Assembly: GCA_036563805.1 (NCBI GenBank)
Contig: DATCLS010000074.1
Location: forward strand, 1 to 53,323
Length of the DNA: 53,323 nucleotides
Source: DATCLS01 sp036563805
Lineage (GTDB): Bacteria; Actinomycetota; Acidimicrobiia; Acidimicrobiales; VFJN01
Direction: 5' to 3'
Below are positions 17,830 through 26,433 of this stretch, one piece after another. Both the position numbers and the translations under genes were made by a program. The notes beneath the pieces are model-generated. The model was not told where the DNA came from, searched no databases, and saw nothing but the letters and a program-made list of their open reading frames with translations. Within the stretch, counting starts at the first letter, position 1. Every line of letters begins with the position of its first letter.

Positions 17830-20046
17830 ATGGCCGCGACCGACGCCGGGGCTCCCCCGCCGCCGAACGGCGCCGGGCTACGGTCGCCTGTCGTGCCGAC
17901 GTCCGATCTGGCCCCCCACCTCGAGCGCGAGGTGGCCACCCAGCTGGCCCGGGTCGTGGCGGCGCTGCCGGGCGGCGGCGAGTCCCGGCCCGGACAGGCG
18001 ACCATGGCCACCGAGGTGGCGCGGGCCATCGACGCCGACCGGCACCTGGTCGTCCGGGCCGGTACCGGCACCGGCAAGACGCTCGGCTACCTCGTCCCCG
18101 CCATCCTGTCCGGCCGCCGGGTCGTGGTGGCCACCGCCACCCGGGCTCTGCAGGACCAGCTGGCCAGCAAGGACCTGCCCTTCCTGGAGCTGCACCTCGA
18201 CCGGCCGTTCACCTGGGCGATCCTCAAAGGGCGGTCCAACTACGTGTGCGTCCAGCGGCTGGCCGAGGTCGACCCCGACGGGGCCGCCGACCGGTGGCGG
18301 CCCACCGGGTCGTTCCGGCCGGCCGGCGGTGGGGACGGCGGCGACGCCGCGGATCCGGCCGGGGCCGGCCACGGCAGCGCCGTCGGCGACGGCCCCGGCG
18401 GTGAGCGCGACGGCGACCGGGCCGGCGCCAGCAACGGCGAGGACGAGAGCGGCAGCGGGGACGACGGCGTGGTCGTGACGCTCGGCCGGTCCCGGGGCCG
18501 CGCCAGCGGGGGCGGGTCCGGCCAGCTCGCCCTCGACGGCTTCGCCGACCGGGCCGACCGCGACGAGCTCCGGCGCATCGTCGCCTGGGCGGCCACCACG
18601 ACCACCGGCGACCGGGCCGACCTCGACGTCGAGCCCAGCGAGGCCACGTGGGCCGCGGTCAGCACCACCTCCCGCGACTGCCCGGGCGCCCGCCGCTGCC
18701 CCCGGGGCGACGCCTGCTTCGCCGAGGCGGCCCGGGCCCGGGCGGCCGAGGCCGACATCGTGGTCGTCAACCTCCACCTCTACGGGCTCGACCTGGCCAG
18801 CGACGGTGCCATCCTCCCCGACCACGAGATCGTCATCATCGACGAGGCCCACGTCACCGAGGACGTCATCTCGGCCACGTCCGGCATCGAGATCGGTCCG
18901 GGCCGGTTCGCCCACCTCGCCCGCATGCTGCGCGGCCTGCTCGCCGAGGCGGGCGACACGATCACCGGCGTGGCCGAGGCGGCCTCCGTCCTCACGGGCG
19001 CCATCGCCCCCCACCGCGACGAGCGCCTGGTCGCCCCGCTGCCCGACGACGTGGCCGACGCCCTGGCCGCGGTCCGCGAGCGGGTGGCCAAGGCCCAGAC
19101 CGCGCTCCGGGCCATCCCCGACGAGGCCACCGACGACGTCACCGCCCGGGCCATCCGGGCCCGCCAGGCTGCCACCAGCCTCATGGACGAGCTCGAAGCG
19201 GTGTCCCAGCCCAGCGACACCCAGGTCCTGTGGGTGGCCGGACCCGAGCACGCCCCGGCGCTGCGGCTGGCGCCGATCGACGTGGCGGGCCTGCTCCGGG
19301 CCCGGCTGTGGTCGCAACGGCCCGCGGTGCTGACCAGCGCCACGCTGCCGCCCGGCTTCGGCCCCCACCTCGGCCTGCCCCAGCGCAACGACGAGCTGGT
19401 CGACGTCGGCAGCCCGTTCGACTACCAGCGCAACGGCCTGCTCTACTGCGCGGTCCGCCTGCCCCGGCCCACGCACCCCGGCTGGCCCGACGCCGCCATC
19501 GACGAGCTCGACGTCCTCATCCGGGCCGCCGGCGGGCGCACGCTGGCGCTGTTCACCAGCTACAAGGCCATGCACCGGGCGGTCGAGGCCCTGCGCGACC
19601 GCCTCCCCTACCCGCTCCTGGCCCAGGGCGACCTGCCCAAGCCCCGCCTCATCGACCGGTTCGCCCGCGAGCCCGAGACCTGCCTGTTCGCCACGATGAG
19701 CTACTGGCAGGGGGTCGACGTGCCGGGGCCCTCGCTGTCGCTGGTGACGATCGACCGGCTCCCGTTCCCCCGCCCCGACGACCCGCTGCTGCAGGCCCGG
19801 CGCGAGCGGGCCGGCGAGCACGCCTTCATCACCATCGACGTCCCCCGGGCGGCCACGCTCCTCGCCCAGGGCGCGGGCCGGCTGATACGCAGCGCCTCCG
19901 ACCGCGGGGCGGTCGCCATCCTCGACCCCCGCCTGGCCACCGCCCGCTACGGGCCCAAGATCGTCGCCACGCTCCCCAAGATGCGGCGCACCCGCGACCG
20001 GGCCGAGGTCGAGCGGTTCCTCAGGGAGCTGTGCGGCGCGGGGTGA
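17830..20046 (+). CDS. dinG: DinG-type ATP-dependent DNA helicase
   Basis: This 738-aa superfamily 2 helicase of the XPD/DinG group unwinds damaged or structured DNA 5' to 3'. Walker A is RAGTGTGKTLGY (about 76-87), and the DEAH box is VIIDEAHVTED. Four iron-sulfur cysteines are visible: one in NYVCVQRL and three in DCPGARRCPRGDACF. C-terminal motifs include FATMSYWQGVDVPG and QGAGRLIRSASDRG. A Gly/Asp-rich linker of about 75 residues separates the first Cys from the others. ATG 17830 has AAGGAG 7 nt upstream; it begins 16 bp after the AddA-like stop, so it likely belongs to that operon. Confidence 0.9.
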   Translation: MAATDAGAPPPPNGAGLRSPVVPTSDLAPHLEREVATQLARVVAALPGGGESRPGQATMATEVARAIDADRHLVVRAGTGTGKTLGYLVPAILSGRRVVVATATRALQDQLASKDLPFLELHLDRPFTWAILKGRSNYVCVQRLAEVDPDGAADRWRPTGSFRPAGGGDGGDAADPAGAGHGSAVGDGPGGERDGDRAGASNGEDESGSGDDGVVVTLGRSRGRASGGGSGQLALDGFADRADRDELRRIVAWAATTTTGDRADLDVEPSEATWAAVSTTSRDCPGARRCPRGDACFAEAARARAAEADIVVVNLHLYGLDLASDGAILPDHEIVIIDEAHVTEDVISATSGIEIGPGRFAHLARMLRGLLAEAGDTITGVAEAASVLTGAIAPHRDERLVAPLPDDVADALAAVRERVAKAQTALRAIPDEATDDVTARAIRARQAATSLMDELEAVSQPSDTQVLWVAGPEHAPALRLAPIDVAGLLRARLWSQRPAVLTSATLPPGFGPHLGLPQRNDELVDVGSPFDYQRNGLLYCAVRLPRPTHPGWPDAAIDELDVLIRAAGGRTLALFTSYKAMHRAVEALRDRLPYPLLAQGDLPKPRLIDRFAREPETCLFATMSYWQGVDVPGPSLSLVTIDRLPFPRPDDPLLQARRERAGEHAFITIDVPRAATLLAQGAGRLIRSASDRGAVAILDPRLATARYGPKIVATLPKMRRTRDRAEVERFLRELCGAG

Positions 20047-20067
20047 CCCGGGGCGAGGGCCCCGGTC
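20045..20067. terminator. hairpin between convergent dinG and era
   Basis: A 9-bp GC-rich stem with one bulged C (arms 20045-20054 and 20059-20067, loop GAGG) fills the 21-bp gap between the two stop codons. Candidate bidirectional terminator. Confidence 0.4.
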
Positions 20068-21069
20068 CTAGAGGCCGAGGCGGTCGAGCGCCCGTGCCCG
20101 GCGCTGCCAGTTCTTGTCGACCCGCACGTGCAGCTCCAGGTAGGCGCCCTTCGGCATCTGCTCCCGCACCGCGGTGCCCACCTGCTTGAGCACCGAGCCC
20201 TTGCGGCCGATCACGATCCCCTTCTGCGACTCGCGCTCGACCAGGATCTCGCACCGCACGAATGGCCACTCCCACTCGGTCACCTGGGTGGCGATCGAGT
20301 GGGGCAGCTCGTCGCGAACGACGGCGAGCAGCTGCTCCCGCACCAGCTCGGCCACCCAGAACGCCTCCGGGACGTCGGTGACCACGTCCTCGGGGTAGTA
20401 CCGGGGGCCCTCGGGCATGCGCGACACCAGGTGCTCGACCAGCTCGCCGACGCCGTCGCCGGTCTTGGCCGACACCGGGAAGTACTCCGACAGGTCCAGC
20501 TCGGCGGCCGCCGCCAGCTGCTGGAGCACCTGCTCGCGCTTGGCGATGTCGACCTTGTTGACGACGAGAACGGCGTCCTTCGGGACGAGGCCCGCCACCC
20601 ACCGGTCCCCCCGCCCGAACGGCCGGGTGGCGTCGATCATCATGACCACCACATCGACGTCCCGAAGGCCGGCGGCCGCCTCGTCGTTGAGGCGCTCGCC
20701 CAGCGGGGTCCGCGGCTTGTGGATGCCCGGCGTGTCGACGAACACGATCTGGACGCCCGGCCGGTTCAGCACCCCCTGGATGCGGCGGCGGGTGGTCTGG
20801 GGTTTGTCGGAGACGATCGTGACCTTGTGGCCGAGGATCTGGTTGAGCAGCGTCGACTTGCCGACGTTGGGCCGCCCGACCAGCGTCACGAAGCCCGAGC
20901 GGAACGGCTGGGCGTCGCCGTCGTCGGCGCCGCGAGGCTCGGCGTCCCTGTCCGGGCCGCCGGGCGCGGCGTCGGCGTCCAGGTCGTCGTCCGCCACGCC
21001 GGCGTCCACGTCGGGGGCGTCGCCGTCGACGTCGTCGCCATGCCTGTCCTCGTGGTCGACCTCCTCCAT
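20068..21069 (-). CDS. era: GTPase Era
   Basis: Era binds the 3' end of 16S rRNA and helps mature the small ribosomal subunit. GTPase motifs are all present: G1 GRPNVGKSTL, G3 FVDTPGIHKPR, G4 NKVD and G5 SAKTG. The C-terminal KH domain has the GxxG-type loop VIGRKGSVLK. Length is 333 aa against about 300 for the family; the extra is an acidic, Asp-rich N-terminal extension of about 55 residues with no predicted structure. The gene lies 21 bp after the TadE-like gene on the same strand. TAGGGT 9 nt before ATG 21069 may give it its own leaderless start, though GGGAGG is also close. Confidence 0.96.
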   Translation of the reverse strand: MEEVDHEDRHGDDVDGDAPDVDAGVADDDLDADAAPGGPDRDAEPRGADDGDAQPFRSGFVTLVGRPNVGKSTLLNQILGHKVTIVSDKPQTTRRRIQGVLNRPGVQIVFVDTPGIHKPRTPLGERLNDEAAAGLRDVDVVVMMIDATRPFGRGDRWVAGLVPKDAVLVVNKVDIAKREQVLQQLAAAAELDLSEYFPVSAKTGDGVGELVEHLVSRMPEGPRYYPEDVVTDVPEAFWVAELVREQLLAVVRDELPHSIATQVTEWEWPFVRCEILVERESQKGIVIGRKGSVLKQVGTAVREQMPKGAYLELHVRVDKNWQRRARALDRLGL

Positions 21070-21090
21070 ACCTCCCGGACCCTACGGCCT

Positions 21091-21588
21091 TCAGCGGAAC
21101 CTCTCGACACGCACCCGCACCGCGGCTCGGATCCGCTCGAAGCCGACCATCCCGCCGACCGACCGGGGCACCACCCGCGGCGGTACCGCCACGGCCTCGC
21201 CCACCACCGTGTCGCCGGCCCCGTCGCCGTCGACGTCGACGACCTGCAGCACGATCCGGGTCCGGTCGCCCATGGCCCCCAGCGATCCCTCCGCCTCGCG
21301 GGCCAGCCGCTCCAGGTCGGCCGGGCCCGTCGCCGCGCCCCCGCTGGCCGCCCGGGCCGCGGCGTCGTGCAGCGTGGCCCGCAGGGTCGCGGTGGCGTAC
21401 AGCCCCACCAGGACCTGCACGGCCAGCAGCAGGAACAGCAGGAAGACGGTCAGGGCCGCCAGCGACGACACGGTGCCGGCGCCCCGGTCGCGTCGGGACC
21501 GGCCGGGCCGGTCCGAGTCGGGCGGATCCCGGCGGCCGGGTGCCCGACCGCCCGATCCGTCACCTGCCGATCTCGGACACCCGGTCAC
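21091..21588 (-). CDS. TadE-like pilus assembly protein
   Basis: This 165-aa protein has a basic, disordered N-terminus (about 1-36) ending in RDRGAGTVSS, then one strong membrane helix (LAALTVFLLFLLLAVQVLVG) and a periplasm-side domain with ATLRATLHDAAARAASGG. That is the layout of TadE/TadF pseudopilins, in which the helix follows a prepilin cleavage site. The usual Glu at position +5 of the mature form is not seen. GTG 21588 overlaps the end of the upstream pilin-like gene by 29 bp. Last gene of the Tad operon, 21 bp before era. Confidence 0.75.
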   Translation of the reverse strand: MTGCPRSAGDGSGGRAPGRRDPPDSDRPGRSRRDRGAGTVSSLAALTVFLLFLLLAVQVLVGLYATATLRATLHDAAARAASGGAATGPADLERLAREAEGSLGAMGDRTRIVLQVVDVDGDGAGDTVVGEAVAVPPRVVPRSVGGMVGFERIRAAVRVRVERFR

Positions 21589-21787
21589 GGGTGTTGGCCT
21601 CGGTGTCCTCCCAGATGGCCCGGAAGCCCACCCACATGAGGGCGCCGATCGCCGCCAGGACGAGCACGGCGATGGCCGTGGAGATCACGCCTTCGCCCCG
21701 GTCGTCGCACCGCCTGTCGCGGGGCTGCCGGCCGGCGTCACGCCGATCGGCATGGCGCCGAGCCCCGTCGATCGTGTCCTGGTTCAT
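21560..21787 (-). CDS. small pilin-like membrane peptide (Flp-like candidate)
   Basis: This 75-aa protein starts at ATG 21787 behind AAAGGAGAG (3-4 nt spacing), so it is well expressed in principle. It has a 32-residue charged, Arg/Asp-rich leader, then GEGVISTAIAVLVLAAIGAL, a single hydrophobic helix, and a short charged tail (WEDTEANTRDRVSEIG). Position between tadC and the TadE-like gene and its size fit a Flp-type pilin. It lacks the canonical Glu+5-Tyr+6 pair after a Gly, so processing may differ. Could also be a minor pseudopilin. Confidence 0.7.
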   Translation of the reverse strand: MNQDTIDGARRHADRRDAGRQPRDRRCDDRGEGVISTAIAVLVLAAIGALMWVGFRAIWEDTEANTRDRVSEIGR

Positions 21788-21802
21788 GGTCTCTCCTTTC
21801 GA

Positions 21803-22708
21803 TCACGCCTCCGCGAACAGCCGCAGCGCCTCGACGAACGGCACGGCGAGGAAGATCACGCCCGGGACGAGCGCGGCCACGGTGACCGGGATCCACACCT
21901 GCTGCGCCCGCCGCTCGATCGCCTCGACGAGCTGGCGGTGCAGGTCCCGCCGCACCGCCCGCGCCTCCTCGCTGACCAGCCGGCCGAGGTCGCCGGCCTG
22001 GCGGTTGAGGGCCAGGACGCCGACCAGGCGGTGGAGCGCGGGGACGTCGGCCACCGCCGCCCACTCCCGCAGCGCCTCGACCTCGCTCAAGCCCTGGCGG
22101 ATGCGACCCCGCACCCGCTCGAGGTCGCGCCCGCACGCACCCTTGCCCCGGTCCGCCAGGCGGCCCAGCGCGGCGCCGAGCGAGTACCCGGCCCCGAGCA
22201 GCATCCCCAGCTGCTCGGCCACGACGGGCAACTCGAGGACGATCCGCTGCTTCCACCGGTCGGACGCCGCGGCCAGCCGCTGCTCGACCACCAGGAAGCC
22301 GAGCAGCGGCCCGCCCGCCACGAACAGCAGCGCCGGCGGGCCAGGCAGCGGCAGCGCCGTACCCATCGCCGCGCCGCCGGCCAGGCCGAGCGCCGCCCAC
22401 CCCAGCTGGTGGACCCGGAACCCGGTGGCGTCGAGCGGCGAGTGGACCCGCTCCAGCCGCACGGCCAGTGGCTCGCCCACCCCGACGGCCCGGGCCACCC
22501 GCTCGCCCACCGCGGCGGCCAGCGGTCCGATCACCTGCCGGAACGAGGTGATGGCCGGTCGGACGCCGCGGCCGGTGGCCGCCCCGCCGGGGACGTAGGG
22601 CGCCAGCCGGTCGCGCAGGCGCCGCCGGCGGAACCAGCGCAGCTGGTCGAGCAGCAGCGTCACGCCGGCGAACCAGCAGGCCGCCACGCCGACGACGAGG
22701 AGCCTCAC
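21803..22708 (-). CDS. tadC: TadC-like type II secretion F-domain protein
   Basis: This 301-aa platform protein of the Tad pilus system has helices near 1-22, 105-140 and 270-295 and a cytoplasmic F domain between them (ELPVVAEQLGMLLGAGYSLG, then ALREWAAVADVPALHRLVG). It should form the inner-membrane base on which the TadA motor acts, paired with TadB. GTG 22708 overlaps the stop of the 47-aa ORF by 4 bp. The downstream pilin-like gene starts 15 bp after its stop. Confidence 0.85.
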   Translation of the reverse strand: MRLLVVGVAACWFAGVTLLLDQLRWFRRRRLRDRLAPYVPGGAATGRGVRPAITSFRQVIGPLAAAVGERVARAVGVGEPLAVRLERVHSPLDATGFRVHQLGWAALGLAGGAAMGTALPLPGPPALLFVAGGPLLGFLVVEQRLAAASDRWKQRIVLELPVVAEQLGMLLGAGYSLGAALGRLADRGKGACGRDLERVRGRIRQGLSEVEALREWAAVADVPALHRLVGVLALNRQAGDLGRLVSEEARAVRRDLHRQLVEAIERRAQQVWIPVTVAALVPGVIFLAVPFVEALRLFAEA

Positions 22709-22848
22709 CGGCCGGCCCCGCCGCTGGTCCCGGGCCCGCTCGACCCGGTCACCGGTCCGCCCGTGGGCCCACCAACCGCCCCACGCCCCGCCCCGCCGCC
22801 CGAACCAGCCACCGGTCCGGCGGTCGCCCCACCTCGGTCCGCTCTCAT
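22705..22848 (-). CDS. 47-aa Gly-rich peptide exactly bridging tadB and tadC
   Basis: ATG 22848 overlaps the tadB stop (ATGA) and the TGA at 22705-22707 overlaps the tadC GTG start (GTGA). The frame therefore fills the 136-bp gap with coupling at both ends. GGAGGG lies 10 nt upstream. The product begins MRADRGGATAGPVAGSGGGA and is nearly all Gly, Ala, Pro, Ser, Thr and Arg, with no membrane helix. It matches nothing I know. It could be a genuine small protein, or a device that simply keeps ribosomes moving from tadB to tadC. Confidence 0.45.
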   Translation of the reverse strand: MRADRGGATAGPVAGSGGGAGRGAVGGPTGGPVTGSSGPGTSGGAGR

Positions 22849-23744
22849 TCCGGGAACACCCTCCGCTCCTCGGGTAGCCGCAGCAGCCGCCCGGCCCAGG
22901 CCCAGCACCCGGCGACGGTCAGCACGCCGGCCACGGCCATGGCCTGCCCCCACGCCGTGCCGTAGGCGGCCCGGCCCGTGCCGACGGTCAGGCCCACCAG
23001 CGCCATGCCGATGGGCACGAGCAGGACGAAACGCCGGGCGAACACGACGCCGGCCTGGCGGGCGCGGGCGTCCTTGCGGCCCTGGACGTCGAGGAGGCGG
23101 TCCTCGATCAGGGTGGCCAGCCGGCGGTCGAGGTCGCTGCCGCCGACCTCGTGGGCCACGAGCAGGGTCTCACAGGCGGCGTCGGCGGTCGGGTCGGCCA
23201 GCGCCGCCTTGAGGACGCTGACGGTCCGCCCGAAGTCGGTGGACAACAGCCACTCCCGGTGGGCGGCAGCGAACGCCGGCTGCAACGGCTCGGGGGCAGT
23301 CCGCCCCGCCTCGAACAGGGCCTGGGGGATCGAGCGGCCGAGGCCGGCGGTGCGGAGGCGGACCTCCTCCAGGATGCGTGGCCACGCCTCGTGGGCGACG
23401 GCCCAGCGCTGCCGGCGGCGCCGCCGGTAGGAGGCGACGGGCGAGGCGGCCGCGCAGGTGGCGGCCGCGAGGGCCGGGAGGGGCCCGCCGAACAGCGCCC
23501 ACCCCAGACCGGCGGCGCCCGCCGCCACCACGGCCATGACCAGCGCGAACTCGGCGGGCGACACGTCGAGCCCGGCCTGGACGAGCCAGTCCCGCGCCCG
23601 GGCCCCGATCCCCGGGCTCCGGCGCGCCGGGTCCGCCGCCGGCCGGGCCGGCCCCAGCCCGACGCCCCGCCATCCCAGGGCGACGGCCGTGAACAGGTAG
23701 TACGTCCCGAGCGCGGCGCACACCGCCAACCCGACCCCGATCAC
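22845..23744 (-). CDS. tadB: TadB-like type II secretion F-domain protein
   Basis: This 299-aa protein is the second platform subunit of the Tad system. It has N-terminal helix VGLAVCAALGTYYLFTAVAL, a helix pair around 65-95, the cytoplasmic F domain (AWPRILEEVRLRTAGLGRSI; CETLLVAHEVGGSDLDRRLA) and two C-terminal helices (RFVLLVPIGMALVGLTVGTG; AVAGVLTVAGCWAWAGRLL). GTG 23744 overlaps the tadA stop by 4 bp, so motor and platform are translated together. Confidence 0.85.
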   Translation of the reverse strand: MIGVGLAVCAALGTYYLFTAVALGWRGVGLGPARPAADPARRSPGIGARARDWLVQAGLDVSPAEFALVMAVVAAGAAGLGWALFGGPLPALAAATCAAASPVASYRRRRRQRWAVAHEAWPRILEEVRLRTAGLGRSIPQALFEAGRTAPEPLQPAFAAAHREWLLSTDFGRTVSVLKAALADPTADAACETLLVAHEVGGSDLDRRLATLIEDRLLDVQGRKDARARQAGVVFARRFVLLVPIGMALVGLTVGTGRAAYGTAWGQAMAVAGVLTVAGCWAWAGRLLRLPEERRVFPE

Positions 23745-25054
23745 CGCCCGACCTCCGACTCGTCGGCCAGGAGGCGGCGGAGGTCGACGCCGGTCTCGGC
23801 GAGGGCCCTCGTGGCGCGGGTGGGCAGGTTGCCCGTCCAGGCCAGGGGCTGGTCGGGCCCCGGGCGGCGGAACACGTCGGTCACGGTGAACGCGGTGGCC
23901 GACTCCCCGGCGCCCACCAGGTCCTCGACCGCGACGACCTCGGTCACGCGGGGCCCGGCCGGCGTGCGGGCGCAGTGCACCACCACGTCGATGGTCTCGC
24001 TGACCAGGGCGTTGAGCGCGGCCAGCGGCAGCCGCGCCGCGGCGTCGGCCAGCTGGCACACGAACCTCAGCCGGCTGAGGGCCTGGCGGGCCGACCCGGC
24101 GTGGATCGTGGTCAACCCGCTCACCCCCGACGACAGCGTGAGCAGCAGCGGCAGCGCCTCACGGTCGCGGACCTCGCCGACGATGGCCACGTCCGGCGCC
24201 ATGCGCAGGAACCCGGCGACCAGGCGCCGCAGGTCGACCGCCGGCCGGTCGCCCCGGGCCGCCCGGGTCTGCATCTGGGCGACGTTGGGCATGGGGACGT
24301 CGGCCTCGAAGACCTCCTCGGCGATGACGATCCGCAGTGCCGGGTCGAGCTCGGCTGCAGTGCACGACAGCAGCGTCGTCTTGCCCGACCCCGGCTGCCC
24401 GGCGAACACCACCGTGAGCCGGGCCCGCACGCACGCCCGCAGGAACGCCGCCACCTGCGCCGTCAGCATGTGCCGGTCGACCAGCTCGCCGAGCCGGGTG
24501 AACGGGATGCCGGTGAACCGCCGGATGTTCACGAGCAGGTGCCCGCCCCGGGCGACGTCGCCGTGGACGATGTGGACCCGCGACCCGTCGTCGAGCTGGG
24601 CGTCCTGAAGGCCCTCGGTCGGGTCGAGCTTGCGGTGGGCGCTCGACGCATCGTCCAGCAGCTTGGTGATCGTGCGGACGACGTGGTCGTCGTCGTGGAA
24701 GACCTCGTCGTGGTAGCCCGACGGCCCGGAGTGCCGGCGCACGAACACCGCCGCCGGGCTGTTGATCATGATCTCCCACACGTCGTCGTCGGCCAGCAGC
24801 GGCGTGAGCGGGCCGTAGCGGGCCAGGTTGCGGAACGCCCGCTCGACGACCAGCTCGGGGTCGGCGAGGTCGAAGGCGCGCCGGCCTCGGCGGAAGTCGT
24901 CGCTCCACCGCTCGACCTCCTCCTCGATCAGCGCCCTGAGCTTGGCCTCGCCGCCCGGGGCCGACATCTCCAGCGAGATCCCCTTGGCCCGCTCCTGCAC
25001 GGCGCGCTCGATCTCGGCGAGCGGCGACAGGCGGGGGCCGGCGTCGGCGCTCAA
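23741..25054 (-). CDS. tadA: TadA/CpaF-type ATPase of the Tad pilus
   Basis: This 437-aa secretion ATPase should power assembly of the pilin-like subunits. The N-terminal domain (about 1-130) contains YGPLTPLLADDDVWEIMINS, typical of CpaF. The motor domain has Walker A GQPGSGKTTLL (219-229), Walker B region ALRIVIAEEVFEAD, and the His box GLTTIHAGSARQAL. I chose TTG 25054, which overlaps the preceding stop (TTGA) and has GGAGG 4 nt upstream; the open frame upstream to 26665 is only a shadow of the cpaE-like gene. Soluble, acting at the membrane with TadB and TadC. Confidence 0.93.
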   Translation of the reverse strand: MSADAGPRLSPLAEIERAVQERAKGISLEMSAPGGEAKLRALIEEEVERWSDDFRRGRRAFDLADPELVVERAFRNLARYGPLTPLLADDDVWEIMINSPAAVFVRRHSGPSGYHDEVFHDDDHVVRTITKLLDDASSAHRKLDPTEGLQDAQLDDGSRVHIVHGDVARGGHLLVNIRRFTGIPFTRLGELVDRHMLTAQVAAFLRACVRARLTVVFAGQPGSGKTTLLSCTAAELDPALRIVIAEEVFEADVPMPNVAQMQTRAARGDRPAVDLRRLVAGFLRMAPDVAIVGEVRDREALPLLLTLSSGVSGLTTIHAGSARQALSRLRFVCQLADAAARLPLAALNALVSETIDVVVHCARTPAGPRVTEVVAVEDLVGAGESATAFTVTDVFRRPGPDQPLAWTGNLPTRATRALAETGVDLRRLLADESEVGR

Positions 25055-26433
25055 CTCGCCTCCATCTCGCCGAAGCCGTCCCCGCCGAGGCGGCCGGCGT
25101 CGCCGGGGCCGGCGGACTCGCCGCCGCCGTCGCTCCATGTGGCGAGCGAGCCGGGGACGACCGCCACGGGCTCGGGCGCGCCACCGGACCCCACCGGGAC
25201 CGGCCGCAGCCGGTCGAGCAGCGCCCGGACGGCCCCGGTCACCGGACCGACGACAGGGGCGGGCGGCGGCTCGCCGCCGCGCAGGAGGTCGTCCAGCCGG
25301 CGCCGCTCGGGCACGAAGACCGGGGTGGAGCCCAGCCCGGCCGGGGCGACGTCGGCCACCAGCCCGGCCAGGGCGGCGGACACGTCGGCCCGGGCCCGGG
25401 GGCTGCGGGGCGCCCGGTTGACCACCGGCACGACACGGGCGGAGTCGACGCCCCGGTCGAGCACGTCGCGCACCACCCGGAGCTGGGCGTGCACGCCGGC
25501 CAGGCCGGGCTGGCCGACCACCAGGACGAGATCGGCGTCGGCCACCACCCGGCGGGCCAGCCCGTTGCGCTCCTCGACGTCGAACGAGCCGCACTCGGCC
25601 TCGCCCTCCAGGTCGGCGTCGACGTCGGCCACGACGAGGCGGTAGGTACGGCGCAGGCCCTCGAGCGCGGCCGCCAGGGCCCGGGGCCGCAGGGCCGTCC
25701 AGTCGCGGTGGCGGCGCAGGCCGAGCAGGAGGTCGTAGCCCCGGTCGGGAACGACGAAGCACAGCTCGCGGATGCGCTCCGACGAGAGCCGGGCGCCCCG
25801 GTGGCCCTCGACCAGCTCGAGCACGCCGGGGACGATGTCGCCGGCGTCGTGGAGGAGCGCCTGCTGGGCGTGCAGCGCCAGGTCGGCCAGCAGGACGAGG
25901 CCGCGGTCGCGGGGGTCGGCGGCCAGGCCGGTGGCCAGGGCCATGGCCAGCGTGGACCGGCCCACTCCGCCGGACCCGGTCACGGCCACCAGCCGCCCCC
26001 GCCAGCCCGGGCGGTCGCCCGCCGGGTCGTCGGCCGCCAGCGGGGCCGGCGGCTCGTCCCGGCGGGCGATCGGCCGGGCACCCACCCGCAGCGCGTCGAG
26101 CAGCTGGTCGCGGTGGAACGTCGGCGGGAGCACGATGGAGACGCCGAGCTCCTCCCAGGTCCGGCCGCTCCGCGGGTCGTCGACGATCAGCACGGCGCAG
26201 CGGTGCGCCGCCGCCAGGTCGACGAGGTCGCGGTCGAGCCCCGGCGACCCGCCGTCGACGACCAGCGCCGAGAACGGCCGGCCCGAGCGCAGGCGCGTCC
26301 GCACCTCCTCGACCCCGACCAGCTTCACGAAGTCGATCGGCACGGCCCCCGACGTGGCCCACCGGGCCACCTCCGCGAACCACCCCGCCCTGGCCGGCGC
26401 CAACCCCAGCACCACGTACCGGTCCCCCGCCAT
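25051..26433 (-). CDS. CpaE/TadZ-like ParA-family ATPase
   Basis: This 460-aa protein has an N-terminal receiver-like domain without clear phosphorylation residues (about 1-125) and a C-terminal MinD/ParA domain. TadZ/CpaE proteins place the Tad machine at a cell site. The P-loop reads GSGGVGRSTLAMA: the usual Lys is Arg159, and the signature Lys near the loop start is missing as well. Other ParA features remain, such as RLVVADVDADLE and LVLVVGQPGLAGVHAQL. ATG 26433 follows GGGAGG. The last 40 residues are disordered. ATPase activity is therefore doubtful, and a scaffold role is possible. Confidence 0.85.
   Translation of the reverse strand: MAGDRYVVLGLAPARAGWFAEVARWATSGAVPIDFVKLVGVEEVRTRLRSGRPFSALVVDGGSPGLDRDLVDLAAAHRCAVLIVDDPRSGRTWEELGVSIVLPPTFHRDQLLDALRVGARPIARRDEPPAPLAADDPAGDRPGWRGRLVAVTGSGGVGRSTLAMALATGLAADPRDRGLVLLADLALHAQQALLHDAGDIVPGVLELVEGHRGARLSSERIRELCFVVPDRGYDLLLGLRRHRDWTALRPRALAAALEGLRRTYRLVVADVDADLEGEAECGSFDVEERNGLARRVVADADLVLVVGQPGLAGVHAQLRVVRDVLDRGVDSARVVPVVNRAPRSPRARADVSAALAGLVADVAPAGLGSTPVFVPERRRLDDLLRGGEPPPAPVVGPVTGAVRALLDRLRPVPVGSGGAPEPVAVVPGSLATWSDGGGESAGPGDAGRLGGDGFGEMEAS

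Noticed and set aside
14097..18077. 1326-aa minus-strand open frame opposite the AddA-like gene
   Set aside because: Low-complexity antisense of a clear helicase-nuclease; no family motif.
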